From Natrialba swarupiae (GTDB lineage: Archaea; Halobacteriota; Halobacteria; Halobacteriales; Natrialbaceae): a DNA stretch of 64,000 nucleotides. The position numbers and the translations under genes are program-made. This document shows positions 32,246-42,030 of the stretch, one piece after another. Location: contig NZ_VTAW01000013.1 in the NCBI RefSeq assembly GCF_008245225.1, forward strand, positions 1 to 64,000, written 5' to 3'. Numbering within the stretch: position 1 is the first letter of the stretch; each line of letters opens with the position of its first letter. Below the pieces are notes generated by a model. The model was not told the DNA's origin. It worked only from the letters and a program-made list of their open reading frames with translations, and did not search any database.

Positions 32246-32355
32246 CTGATTCGTACGTGACTCGAGCGTCGTTCGTCACTGCCGTGGACAAAACGTTACG
32301 ACTGCGTGGGCTTGTGGGTCTGCAACCGTAGAGTGTTTGAGAACCGTGCGGCGTT

Positions 32356-32457
32356 AACGAGACGATGTCTCGTTCGCACACCAGAAATCTCAGATTTCTG
32401 GGGACGTCCTCAGAAACGCGAGCGTTTCTGATGGGCTGCACAAGAGCTTCTCTTGTG
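32356..32457. repeat. Array of four perfect short-loop hairpins
   Basis: Within the gene-free 32246-32536: aacgagac-gat-gtctcgtt (32356-32374), ccagaaatct-c-agatttctgg (32381-32401), cagaaacgc-ga-gcgtttctg (32411-32430), cacaagag-ctt-ctcttgtg (32439-32457). All stems are perfect, 8-10 bp. Confidence 0.85.
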
Positions 32458-32536
32458 AACGCTGTATCCCCTCCCTGCTCGCTCCTTTCTTTCGGTCGGC
32501 GCTCGCTGAGGAAGGGAGCTTAGCGCCTCAATTCAG

Positions 32537-32860
32537 CTAAAATTGATAGCGTCGCTCGTCGTCCATCGTCGGATACTGGTCAGCGCCGGTCATCTCGTCG
32601 AACGTCATCCCCGAGAGATACTCGTCGTAGGTGACGTCGAAACCCGAACGCAGGTGAAAATCCATCTTCCCCGTCTCGACTGTCGTCTGAAACAGCATGT
32701 GGATCGCCCGCCGAACGAGTTCGTCCGTCTCCTCGGGCTCGAGGGCCGTCTCGAGGACGGCGAGTTCGTTCCTGGTCTCCCGGTCCAGCGAGACCGAAAG
32801 GTCGTCGTCGAAATCCGTATACGATTCCTCGATCTCCTCGGTTAGCTCCTCGAGGGTCAT
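32537..32860 (-). CDS. Small acidic helical protein of unknown function
   Basis: 107 residues from ATG 32860. Helical and acidic throughout, with LVRRAIHMLFQTTVETGKMDFHLRSGFDV as the most ordered segment. It looks genuinely coding by third-position bias. No family recognised; a ribbon-helix-helix-like regulator is possible. Confidence 0.6.
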   Translation of the reverse strand: MTLEELTEEIEESYTDFDDDLSVSLDRETRNELAVLETALEPEETDELVRRAIHMLFQTTVETGKMDFHLRSGFDVTYDEYLSGMTFDEMTGADQYPTMDDERRYQF

Positions 32861-33146
32861 AGCGGTGTGCAAGCGGCCTCGGTGGAAAGTCCTTTCGTGC
32901 TCGCTCGAGCCCGCTCGAGCCCGCTCGACAATCGTCGCCCACCGTGAGTTCCACACGTCGAGAAACCGTCCGATAGAGCATGCTCTCGCGTTGAACACGT
33001 GCCGTGTGTCTGTTTCGGGAACCTGTTCGTCCTCGGTCTCCTCGCGTTCCCCGACTCGAGTCGAGGCGATCGAACGTCGGCTTGGCGAACCACCGTTCGA
33101 CGGTTGATCGAGCGAATCCGGGCTCTACCGCCGTACCACGATACCC

Positions 33147-33899
33147 TCACCGCCTCGTCGTAGGCCGGAACTGCTGGGTGACCGCCTGGCCGACGCGCTC
33201 GAGCACCCGCTCGTCGTCGCTCGGTCGGCCAACGCTGACGGCGTCCGCGCCGTACTCGACGTACTCGCGGACGGTCTCGGCGTCGCGGACGCCGTTGTTC
33301 GCGACGACGAACAGCCCCGTCGCGTCCGCGACGTCTTCGATCACCGATTCGGAGTCCATCGCGTCGACGTGGACGAACGCCGCGCCGGCACTCTCGAGAG
33401 TGCCCACGAGCGACGGGAGGTCGACGCCGGGGACCTCCGCCCGGACCTTGACGCCGACCCTCGCGCCGGTGTCGGCCGCCGTCTCCACGTACGTTCGAAG
33501 CCGGTCGGCGTCCCGCAGAAGCGTCTCGCCACAGCCGACGGCGCACAACTCGTCCTGGCGACAGTGGGCGTTGATCTCGAGAAACGCGTCCCGGTCCCGG
33601 CAGATGCGCGCCGCCTCAGCAACCGGGTCGGGCGTCGCACTCCGGACGTTGAACGCCGGCTGGATCGGCACGTCCTCGAGCGCGGCGAGTTCGCGGTCGA
33701 CGAAGGCGAGCGGGTCGGGCGGGAGGAACTCGTTCCTCTCGCGTTCGACGAGCTTTCGGGCAGCGGCTCTCGAGTCGTCGTCGATCGCGATCCCGCCGAG
33801 AAACGCCGCGCCGGCGTAGGCAGCGCCAGCCCGCGCCCAGTCGGCGTCGGATTCGCCGCTCAGACTCGAGAGCACGAGCGGTGGATCGATCCGAATCAT
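33147..33899 (-). CDS. Dus-like TIM-barrel protein
   Basis: 250 residues from ATG 33899, one base overlapping the cofD stop (GTG 33902 is an alternative). A flavin-type TIM barrel: LEINAHCRQDELCAVGCGETLL resembles the substrate/catalytic Cys loop of tRNA-dihydrouridine synthases, and FVVANNGVRDAETV and GADAVSVGR form the FMN-phosphate site. Shorter than typical Dus. Constant pairing with cofD in haloarchaea suggests a linked role, unproven. Confidence 0.75.
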   Translation of the reverse strand: MIRIDPPLVLSSLSGESDADWARAGAAYAGAAFLGGIAIDDDSRAAARKLVERERNEFLPPDPLAFVDRELAALEDVPIQPAFNVRSATPDPVAEAARICRDRDAFLEINAHCRQDELCAVGCGETLLRDADRLRTYVETAADTGARVGVKVRAEVPGVDLPSLVGTLESAGAAFVHVDAMDSESVIEDVADATGLFVVANNGVRDAETVREYVEYGADAVSVGRPSDDERVLERVGQAVTQQFRPTTRR

Positions 33900-34891
33900 C
33901 ACTCGACCTGTCCGATCGCGTCGTCGATGGCCCGAACGACGCGTCTGGCGTCCCCGCTGGAGTCGATCCGAATATCCGTTCGAACCGTGGGCCGGTCGAA
34001 CTCGGTCGCGTCGGTCTCGTCGATGACGAAGGCGTCCGCGAACGGGTAGGCACTCGCTAGCCCGGCGGTGCTGGGCTCGGCGTTGACGGCTTCCATCAGC
34101 GGTCCGGCCGGGCCGGAGAACGCGTCGTCGCCGAGGAACGGCGAGACTGCGACGACCGTCGTCTGTGCGAGCGCATCCGCGAACCCAGGCAACGCGAGCA
34201 TCGGCCCGATACTCGTCACGGGGTTCGATGGTCCGATCACGACCGTGTCCTCGAGTGCCTCGAGGACGCCCGGCGCGGGTTCGGCGGACGACGAGCCCCG
34301 AAATTCGACTGTGTCGACGGCGCGTTCGCCACGGTGGGCAATCCAGTACTCCTGGAAGTGCATCATCCCGTTTTCAGTGTGGATCAGGCTCGCGACGGGG
34401 TCGTCGCTCATGGGGAGAAGATCGACTTCGAGACCGAACGCGCCGGCGAGTCGGTGGGTCGCCTCGCTCAACGAGTGTCCCTGATCGAGCAGGCTCGTGC
34501 GCGTGATGTGGATCGCGCGATCGCGATCGCCGATCGTCATGAACTCGCCGATCCCAGAAAACCGCCGCCAGTTCGCGAGTTCACGCCCGTCCGTTTGCTT
34601 TTCCTTCGGAAGGTACTGGGGACCGGTCGAAAGGTTGCCTGCCGATGCGAGGTCCATCAGTGCCGCGTTCGTCCGGTGGGTATCACCGTCGATACCCCAC
34701 CACGTCTCTCGGTCGAGGACACCACCACCCTGGAACAACAGGGTGTCGACGTCGGGCGAGACGAACAGTCCGCCGAGTTCGATGTCGTCACCCGTGTTGG
34801 CGATGATCGTGGTCTCCTCCGGCGAAAACACGGCACCAGCCCCGTCTAACAGCTTCGGCGTTCCGGTGCCCCCGGAGAGGAAGGTAACCAT
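33899..34891 (-). CDS. cofD: 2-phospho-L-lactate transferase
   Basis: 330 residues. [33 protein letters not shown] and [16 protein letters not shown] are the CofD substrate loops. The enzyme transfers a phospholactyl or equivalent group onto Fo to give F420-0, the deazaflavin coenzyme. Co-transcribed with the Dus-like gene. Confidence 0.95.
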   Translation of the reverse strand: MVTFLSGGTGTPKLLDGAGAVFSPEETTIIANTGDDIELGGLFVSPDVDTLLFQGGGVLDRETWWGIDGDTHRTNAALMDLASAGNLSTGPQYLPKEKQTDGRELANWRRFSGIGEFMTIGDRDRAIHITRTSLLDQGHSLSEATHRLAGAFGLEVDLLPMSDDPVASLIHTENGMMHFQEYWIAHRGERAVDTVEFRGSSSAEPAPGVLEALEDTVVIGPSNPVTSIGPMLALPGFADALAQTTVVAVSPFLGDDAFSGPAGPLMEAVNAEPSTAGLASAYPFADAFVIDETDATEFDRPTVRTDIRIDSSGDARRVVRAIDDAIGQVE

Positions 34892-35056
34892 GCCTACAGT
34901 TCTCGGGCGAGGCTACTTAATCGCTTGCGCTATGCGAAAGCGTGGTTTCGCACCAACACGACCGGAACGTCTCGATGAGGGGCTCAAACAAAATCAATAT
35001 CGGTGACCGGAAACTAAATTTTTCCATTTGGCAATATTGATTTGTTCTGGGGAAGG

Positions 35057-35064
35057 CTTTAAGT
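35057..35064 (+). promoter_or_regulatory. dpsA promoter TATA box
   Basis: ctttaagt lies 28-35 bp before the dpsA ATG. The AT-rich stretch upstream (34990-35050) may hold metal-dependent regulator sites. Confidence 0.55.
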
Positions 35065-35091
35065 GGTTCGCGGGAGTAGAATCGAAGTACG

Positions 35092-35637
35092 ATGAGTACC
35101 CAGAAAACCGTCCGACAGTCGGCTGACGTCGTCGAGGAGAACGAACTTCGCCTCGAGCAGGAGAAGGCCGAACAGATCGTCGATGCGTTGAACACGGAGC
35201 TGGCGAACTCGTACGTGCTGTACCACCAACTCAAAAAGCACCACTGGGTCGTCGAGGGTGCCGAGTTCCTCCCGCTTCACGAGTTCGTAGAGGAGGCGTA
35301 CGAACACGTCGAGGAAGGTGCGGACGTCATCGCCGAGCGCGCACAGGCCCTCGGTGGCGTCCCCGTCTCGGGACCGACCAACCAGGAACGACGCGCGACC
35401 GTCGAGTTCGAGGGCGAGGACGTCTACGACGTCCGGACGATGTTCCAAAACGATCTCGAGATGTACGGCGACATCATCGAATCGATGCGCGACAGCATCG
35501 AGCTCGCGGACAACCTCGGTGATTACGCGACCGCCGAGATCCTCCGCGAGATCCTCGTCACCCTCGAGGAGGACGGCCACCACTTCGAACACTACCTCGA
35601 GGACGACACCCTCGTCCTCGAAGAAGCGACGAAGTAA
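35092..35637 (+). CDS. dpsA: DNA-protecting ferritin DpsA
   Basis: 181 residues. Four-helix ferritin-like protein: LANSYVLYHQLKKHHWVVEG and HEFVEEAYEHVEEGADVIAERA carry the Dps ferroxidase ligands (H, H, D/E). DpsA dodecamers oxidise and store iron and shield DNA in starvation or oxidative stress. Single gene with its own promoter. Confidence 0.93.
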   Translation: MSTQKTVRQSADVVEENELRLEQEKAEQIVDALNTELANSYVLYHQLKKHHWVVEGAEFLPLHEFVEEAYEHVEEGADVIAERAQALGGVPVSGPTNQERRATVEFEGEDVYDVRTMFQNDLEMYGDIIESMRDSIELADNLGDYATAEILREILVTLEEDGHHFEHYLEDDTLVLEEATK

Positions 35638-35817
35638 CCCGACTGCCGACAGCGACGTTTTTCGCGGACAACACGCCGTTTTTCCCGTCCGTCGACTGGA
35701 CCGTGTCCTCGAATCCGATCCACCTGTGGTGAATGCAACTCGGCGTCCGTGGCCGACCCGCGTCCCGTTGTCGGCTCCAGCAAACGCTTTCCGGCTGGCG
35801 ACGGAACCCGACTATCG

Positions 35818-37011
35818 ATGCACTCGAGCCCCCCGCACGGGGAACGCATTTCCGGGCGCGTCGCCGAAATCGAGCCACAGCAGATCCGGGTCATGTTCGA
35901 CCTCGCGGCGGAGGCTGACGGCGACCTCGTCCACCTCGAGGTCGGCGAGCCGGACTTCGATACCCCCGAACACGTCGTCGAGGCGGCGTTCGAAGCGGCG
36001 AGACGCGGCGAGACGCGATACACGGCGAACGCCGGCGTCCTCGAGCTTCGTCGCGCGCTGGCCGAAAAGCGCTCTCAGGAGACCGGATCGGCGGTCGATC
36101 CCGACTCCGAACTGATCGTCACGAACGGCGGCGTCGAGGCCCTTCACCTCGCGATCCACGCGGTCGCCGATCCGGGCGACGAGGTCGTCATTCCGACGCC
36201 GACGTGGCCGAACCCGATCTCTCAGACCAGACTCGCCGACGCGGTCCCCGTCGAACTTCCGATGGCCGCGACGGACGGCTTCGCGCCCGACGCCGGCCGC
36301 GTCGTCGAGGCGATCGGCCCGGACACCGCGGCGGTCGTGGTCACGTCGCCGTCGAACCCGACCGGGAAGCTGATGCCCGAGACGGCGATCGACCGGATCG
36401 CGACAGCCGCCGCCGAGCACGGGGCGTACGTCCTCGCCGACGAAGTCTATCGCGAACTCACCTACGGCGAGACGCCACGGCCCGCCGCGAGCGTGACCGA
36501 CCACGACGAGTGGGTGCTCTCGATCGGCTCGTTCTCGAAAACCTACGCCATGACGGGCTGGCGCGTCGGCTGGCTCCACGGTCCCGCGGACGTCGTCGAC
36601 GAACTCGTGACGATCCACGAGAGCACGACTTCGTGTGTCAACACGCCCGCCCAGCACGCCGCGATCGCCGCGCTCACCGGCCCACAAGAGCCGATCGACG
36701 AGATGAAAGCGGCGTTTCGTGACCGGCGCGATTACGTCGTCGATCGCCTCGAGTCGATCCCACACGTCTCCGCCGACCGGCCCGAGGGCGCGTTCTACGC
36801 GTTCGTCGACGTGAGCGCACTCGAGGGATCGAGCGCGGAGATCGCTCGACGGTTGCTCTCGAAGTACGACGTTGTCACGGCACCCGGAACGGCCTTCGGC
36901 GACGGTGGCGAGGGCTACCTCCGGCTGAGTTTCGCGGCCGACCGCGAGCGACTCGCGGTGGGGCTCGATCGAATCGAATCGATGGTCGAAACGGAACTCG
37001 GATTGGAGTGA
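35818..37011 (+). CDS. Class I/II PLP aminotransferase
   Basis: 397 residues from ATG 35818; earlier in-frame starts give non-homologous residues. Fold-type I features: GEPDFDTPEHV, NGGVEALHLAI, SPSNPTGKLM, DEVYRELTYG and the PLP lysine in GSFSKTYAMTGWRVGW. Likely an aspartate or aromatic/branched-chain aminotransferase; the exact amino acid cannot be told from sequence. Confidence 0.9.
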   Translation: MHSSPPHGERISGRVAEIEPQQIRVMFDLAAEADGDLVHLEVGEPDFDTPEHVVEAAFEAARRGETRYTANAGVLELRRALAEKRSQETGSAVDPDSELIVTNGGVEALHLAIHAVADPGDEVVIPTPTWPNPISQTRLADAVPVELPMAATDGFAPDAGRVVEAIGPDTAAVVVTSPSNPTGKLMPETAIDRIATAAAEHGAYVLADEVYRELTYGETPRPAASVTDHDEWVLSIGSFSKTYAMTGWRVGWLHGPADVVDELVTIHESTTSCVNTPAQHAAIAALTGPQEPIDEMKAAFRDRRDYVVDRLESIPHVSADRPEGAFYAFVDVSALEGSSAEIARRLLSKYDVVTAPGTAFGDGGEGYLRLSFAADRERLAVGLDRIESMVETELGLE

Positions 37012-37151
37012 AATTTCATCAACTGTCGATACATCCTCACGACAACCGTGGTTATGAAACCTCGAATTCGGGCGTAATCGTCACGGAAAACGATGATTAT
37101 CGCCGTTTCGGTTAGCCGGGGTTTTTTACAGTCGAATCCGATGGGCGTGAT

Positions 37152-39842
37152 ATGCAACTTCACAACAGGGGTGTGCGACAGGACGTTCGCGAACTCGGCG
37201 CGTTACTCGGCGAGGTACTCGAAGGGCAGACTTCGCGCAAGGCGTTCGAGACGGTCGAAACCTGTCGACGGGAAGCGATCGATTATCGTGCCGGAGAACT
37301 CGACTCTCGGGAAGCGTTGATCGCGGAACTCGAGGGACTGTCACCCCATCAACAACGGATCGTCTCCCGTGCGTTCACGACGTATTTCGAGTTGATCAAT
37401 CTGGCAGAGGAACGCGAACGCGTCCGCTCGATCCGGACCGAGTCCAACGAGGACACCCTCGAGGATAGCCTCGAGACCGCGGCCGAGGAACTCGCGGAGG
37501 CCGATACCGAGACGGTCGAACGGGTCCTCGACGACGTTCTGATCGAGCCGACGTTTACCGCGCATCCGACCGAGGCTCGACGGAAGACGGTAAAATCGAA
37601 GCTCCGGCGGATCTCGACGCTGCTCGAACGGCTGGACGAACAGCTACTGACGGAGAAAGAACAAGGCCAGATCTGGCGGGATATCGACGCCGAGGTGACG
37701 AGTCTCTGGCAGACGCCACAGGTCAGAAACCGGCAGCCGGAGGTCGAAGACGAGGCACGAAACGTCCAGTGGTATCTCGAGAACACACTGTTCGACGTCG
37801 TCGGTGAGGTGTACGACGAACTCGCGGAGGCGATCGACGAGGAAGTCGACGACACCCTCGAGATTCCGAAGCTGTTCGAGTTCCGGTCGTGGGCCGGAAG
37901 CGACCGAGACGGGAATCCGTACGTGACTCCCGAGGTGACCGCGAACACCCTCGAGCGGCAGCGATCGGTCATCCTCGAACGCTATCGCGAACAGCTCAAA
38001 CGCCTCTCGGGCGTCCTCAGCCAGGACGGCAGCCGGATCGACGCCGGCGAGGGGTTCGAAGCCTCCCTCGAGGCGGACCGTAAACGGCTCCCGGGAAGCG
38101 CCCGCACCGCCGAACAGCGGTATCCGGGCGAGCCGTACCGACAGAAGCTCAAGCTGATGCGCGAGCGTATCGAACGCGTCGGCGACGTCCGACCGGGCGG
38201 CTACGACACTGTCGACGAACTGCTCGACGACCTCGAGGTCATCGCGAACAGCCTGCGGGCCAACAGTGGCGAGAGCGTCGCCGACGCCCACGTCGACCCG
38301 ATCCGCCGGCAGGTTGCCACCTTCGGCTTCTCGCTTGCGAGTTTGGACCTCCGGGAACATCAGCAAAAACACACCGACGCCATCGCAGAGACACTCGAGG
38401 GAGAGGAAATCGACTACCACGCGCTCTCCGAGGACGAACGCGTCGAGTTCCTCACCGACGCGATCTTACAAGACGAGACGATCGTCGATCTGACGGAAAC
38501 GGAAAATCTCTCCGACGCGTCGGCGCGCGTCCTCACGCTGTTCGACAAGCTCGGCGACTGGCAGACCGAGTACGGCGTCGAGGCGATCGACACCTACTGC
38601 ATCTCGATGACCGACGAACCGAGTCACGTCCTCGAGGTGCTGTTTCTGGCCGACCAGGCCGGCGTCGTCTCGCTTCCCGAACACTGCGGGCTCGACATCG
38701 TCCCGCTGCTCGAGACCGAGTACGCCCTCTCGGGTGCTCGCCGGATCATGGGGACTCTGTTCGAAAACGAGGCGTACGCACAGGCGCTCGAGGCACGCGG
38801 ACGAACCCAGGAGATCATGCTGGGCTACTCCGACTCGAACAAGGAAAACGGCTTTCTCGCGGCGAACTGGTCGCTGTACAAGAACCAGCGCCGACTGGCG
38901 GAGATCTGTGACGATTTCGACGTGACGATGCGGTTGTTCCACGGCCGCGGCGGCTCGATTTCGCGGGGTGGCGGCCCGATGAACGAGGCACTTCTCGCCT
39001 TGCCGAACTCGACTGTCACCGGTCAGGTCAAGTTCACCGAACAGGGCGAAGCGATCGCCGAGAAATACGGCAATCCGCGAATCGCCGAGCGAAACATCGA
39101 GCAGATGTTGAACGCACAGCTTCGCTCGCGGCTGTACGCGATCGATCAGCCCGAAGAGGAGGTTCGCGAGGAGTGGGTCGACGCGATGGAAACCATGGCG
39201 GACGCCGCCCGCCAGGAGTACCGCAACCTGCTCGAGACCGACGGCTTCGTTCGGTACTTCGAGCAGGCGACGCCGATCACCGTCATCGAGGACCTCGATC
39301 TCGGCTCGCGGCCGGCCTCCCGTTCCGGCGAGCGCACGGTCGAGGACCTCCGGGCGATTCCGTGGGTGTTCTCGTGGACCCAGTCGCGGTGTATCCTCCC
39401 TGGCTGGTACGCCGTCGCGACCGGAATCGACGCCTACCTCGAGGAGGGCGGCTCGGTCGAGACCCTCCAGGAGATGTACGACGAGTGGCCGTTCTTCCGG
39501 ACGACACTCGACAACGCGGCGCTGTCGCTCTCTCGAACCGAACTCGAAATCGCCGAACAGTACGCCGACCTGGCCGACGACGAGCTGCGCGAGCGGTTCT
39601 TCCCGCGTGTCTCCGGGGAGTACGAGCGGGCGAGCGAACTGATCCAGACGATCGGCCAACGCGACGAGCTTCACACCCGTGACTGGCTCGGGGAGAACTT
39701 AGAGCGGCGAAACCCCTACGTCGACCCGCTGAATATTCTCCAGACGTACCTGCTCGATCGCACGCACCGAACCGACATCGAGGAGCGGACGCTCCGGCTG
39801 ACGGTCAAGGGGATCGCCGCCGGGATGAAGAACACGGGCTGA
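37152..39842 (+). CDS. ppc: Phosphoenolpyruvate carboxylase
   Basis: 896 residues, full length for the bacterial-type enzyme that fixes bicarbonate onto PEP to make oxaloacetate. Active-site motifs: TAHPTEARRKT (about 136), GYSDSNKENG (558), FHGRGGSISRGGGP (596) and a C-terminal KGIAAGMKNTG. A TATA-like ggttttttac lies about 25-30 bp before ATG 37152. Confidence 0.97.
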   Translation: MQLHNRGVRQDVRELGALLGEVLEGQTSRKAFETVETCRREAIDYRAGELDSREALIAELEGLSPHQQRIVSRAFTTYFELINLAEERERVRSIRTESNEDTLEDSLETAAEELAEADTETVERVLDDVLIEPTFTAHPTEARRKTVKSKLRRISTLLERLDEQLLTEKEQGQIWRDIDAEVTSLWQTPQVRNRQPEVEDEARNVQWYLENTLFDVVGEVYDELAEAIDEEVDDTLEIPKLFEFRSWAGSDRDGNPYVTPEVTANTLERQRSVILERYREQLKRLSGVLSQDGSRIDAGEGFEASLEADRKRLPGSARTAEQRYPGEPYRQKLKLMRERIERVGDVRPGGYDTVDELLDDLEVIANSLRANSGESVADAHVDPIRRQVATFGFSLASLDLREHQQKHTDAIAETLEGEEIDYHALSEDERVEFLTDAILQDETIVDLTETENLSDASARVLTLFDKLGDWQTEYGVEAIDTYCISMTDEPSHVLEVLFLADQAGVVSLPEHCGLDIVPLLETEYALSGARRIMGTLFENEAYAQALEARGRTQEIMLGYSDSNKENGFLAANWSLYKNQRRLAEICDDFDVTMRLFHGRGGSISRGGGPMNEALLALPNSTVTGQVKFTEQGEAIAEKYGNPRIAERNIEQMLNAQLRSRLYAIDQPEEEVREEWVDAMETMADAARQEYRNLLETDGFVRYFEQATPITVIEDLDLGSRPASRSGERTVEDLRAIPWVFSWTQSRCILPGWYAVATGIDAYLEEGGSVETLQEMYDEWPFFRTTLDNAALSLSRTELEIAEQYADLADDELRERFFPRVSGEYERASELIQTIGQRDELHTRDWLGENLERRNPYVDPLNILQTYLLDRTHRTDIEERTLRLTVKGIAAGMKNTG

Positions 39843-39877
39843 TCGCACGCCCGAACTGGTAGTCGGCTTACCGAACG

Positions 39878-40090
39878 TTACGTTTCTTGGTTCGATCGGA
39901 CAGTATTCGCCGACTGCTCGCGTTCTGCCCACTCGAGCAACGCCTCGAGTCGCCGGCAGAGTTCCTCGCCGGTCGGCGTCAGATCGTACTCGGCCCGCGG
40001 CGGGATTTCGGCGTACTGCTCGCGCGCGAGGTAGCCGGCCTCGACGAGTTCCTCGAGTTGCGTCGAGAGCGTCGCTCGCGGGTGCGACAA
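39878..40090 (-). pseudogene. N-terminally truncated HxlR-type regulator
   Basis: 70 residues matching only the C-terminal two thirds of HxlR winged-helix regulators (RATLSTQLEELVEAGYL, then IPPRAEYDLTPTGEEL). The only start is TTG 40090 and an in-frame TGA lies two codons upstream; the missing ~40 residues would fall inside the 3' end of the MoxR gene. Probably a remnant. Confidence 0.65.
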
Positions 40091-40102
40091 CCCTCACGGA
40101 CG

Positions 40103-41074
40103 TTATCGTGGCGTAGCTTCTCCCGTCTCTACCGTCGGGACCGGCACGGACTCGAGGACGCCGTCGATCACGCTCGCCCTGTCGACGTTGTTGACGGTCG
40201 CGTCGGGCGTGAGCACGAGGCGGTGGGCGAGGACGGGGTGGGCGACACGTTTGATGTCGTCGGGCGTGACGTACTCGCGGCCGACGATCGTCGCGTATGC
40301 TCGGGCCGCCTCGAACAGCCGCTGGGTCCCCCGCGGGGAGACGCCGACCTCCACCCGGCCGTCGACGCGCGTCTCCCGGGCGATCGCGGCCACGTACTCG
40401 AGGAGGTCCTCGTCGACGCGGACGGATTCGGGTACCTGACGGAGTCGGTCGACCTGCATCGGGTCGAGGACGGTCTCGATCGAGGGACTGGTCGTCTCCC
40501 GACCGGCGCGTCGTCGGAGGAGTTCGACCTCGCCGTCCTCGTCGGGGTACCCCATCGAGGTTTTGACGAGAAAGCGATCGACCTGCGCCTCGGGAAGGGG
40601 AAATGTCCCCTCCTGTTCGACGGGATTCTGCGTCGCGATGACGAAGAAGGGGTCGGGAAGCTGGCGGGTCTCGCCGTCGGTCGTCACCTGGCCCTCCTCC
40701 ATTGCCTCGAGTAGGGCTGCCTGGGTCTTCGGCGGCGCGCGGTTGATCTCGTCGGCCAGGACGATGTTGGCGAAGATCGGTCCCTCGTTGAACTCGAACG
40801 ATCGTTCGCGCTCGTTGAAGACGTGGGTTCCGGTGACGTCCGCGGGAAGCAAATCCGGCGTAAACTGGATACGAGAGAACGAGAGACCGAGCGCGGCCGC
40901 GACGCTTCGTGCGGTTAGCGTCTTTCCAGTGCCAGGAACGTCTTCGAGGAGAACGTGGCCCCGACCGACGACCGCGACGAGAACCTCCTCGAGAAACTCC
41001 TGTTCACAGATGACAGCGTCGCCGATCGCCTCGAGAACGGTCGTACACTCGGTGCTGGCCTGAGAAACGTCCAT
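40103..41074 (-). CDS. MoxR-type AAA+ ATPase
   Basis: 323 residues from ATG 41074. Walker A DVPGTGKT, Walker B VLADEINRAPP, and the MoxR hallmark ATQNPVEQEGTFPLPEAQ. MoxR ATPases act as chaperones for metal or surface protein maturation, usually with a neighbouring DUF58 and von Willebrand gene. None follows here; the next gene is the HxlR remnant, so this MoxR is solitary. Confidence 0.9.
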   Translation of the reverse strand: MDVSQASTECTTVLEAIGDAVICEQEFLEEVLVAVVGRGHVLLEDVPGTGKTLTARSVAAALGLSFSRIQFTPDLLPADVTGTHVFNERERSFEFNEGPIFANIVLADEINRAPPKTQAALLEAMEEGQVTTDGETRQLPDPFFVIATQNPVEQEGTFPLPEAQVDRFLVKTSMGYPDEDGEVELLRRRAGRETTSPSIETVLDPMQVDRLRQVPESVRVDEDLLEYVAAIARETRVDGRVEVGVSPRGTQRLFEAARAYATIVGREYVTPDDIKRVAHPVLAHRLVLTPDATVNNVDRASVIDGVLESVPVPTVETGEATPR

Positions 41075-41188
41075 GGGTGGACGTACACCGCTCCTGTCAA
41101 ATCGTTTTCGCTCCTCGAACGTCACCGCCTCACACGCAGGGAGAAAAATCGAAACGGGTAAAAACGTCTCCCGGGTAGATGAAAGTGA

Positions 41189-41273
41189 GCCGAGATAGCC
41201 TAGCCCGGCCAAGGCGGCAGATTCGAAATCTGCTGTCCTCACGGACTCGGGAGTTCAAATCTCCCTCTCGGCG
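41189..41273 (+). tRNA. tRNA-Ser (CGA)
   Basis: Acceptor stem GCCGAGA/TCTCGGC with discriminator G41273, class II long variable arm, and anticodon arm CAGAT-TCGAA-ATCTG giving anticodon CGA. T-arm GGGAGTTCAAATCTCCC. Confidence 0.95.
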
Positions 41274-42030
41274 CTTCTCAGCGACACAACACGACGAACG
41301 TAGTGAGTCGTCCGTCTCGCTGGAACGCGGGACGGGGATTTGAAGTCGACGAGTCACAGCCTGGGACGTGAGCGGAGCGAACGACCCGGAACGTCTCGGC
41401 GTTGTTCAAATCTCCCCTTCGCGCTTTGGAGCAACGAATCGATAAGCGGCGCGTAGCATCGAGCCCTCCCCTCGACCGAGTTCGTCGCGGGAGACAGCTC
41501 CGATGTGTGCGCCGATATCGAGAGCGGCCGACAGACGACCGACGAAACCCTAGGACTTCGACAAGCGTCGACTGCGGGGTCGACTCGAACCACACCACCG
41601 AATTCGCCCCTGCAGTGCAGGCTTGCCAAAGCACTACTAGACGCCCTCGAGTCGATCGTCGAGGAAATCGCGGAGGCCAACGCAGGGATCGACTCGACCA
41701 CCGACGTGACCGACGATCGGACCAGCTCCGCACAGAGGGTAGCGACGAGCCGTGGAAGGGGTAACACTCGCTCGTGAATCGGTTCCAGACCGACGCCGTC
41801 ACGGAGCACACACGTTCCGGCGGCGGAACCAATCCTACCGCAGCGGACGAACTCGTTTCCTCAACCGACGATTGATTGCTTTCGAGTTTCCGTGAGCGAT
41901 ATCTGCAAGATGGTCGCTCTCACAACCCGTCGTGTGCAGGGCCGTCTCTTAATGTGATATCTCTGGTTGGGGAACCCACTACTCCGCGATCATGTCACCT
42001 AGTAACTATTCACCGAGGTGTCCGTAACCC
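41274..42030. other. 757-bp region of degraded sequence after tRNA-Ser
   Basis: gttcaaatctccccttcgcgctt at 41404-41426 (quoted by position only: the first 12 bases match) copies the tRNA-Ser 3' end with small changes. A weak ORF at 41505-41777 contains KALLDALESIVEEIAEANAGIDS-like helical sequence that could be a fragment of a lost gene. No intact gene is seen. Confidence 0.45.

Noticed and set aside
32356-32457. CRISPR array
   Set aside because: The hairpins differ in sequence and lack repeat-spacer periodicity; no cas genes are present anywhere in the window.
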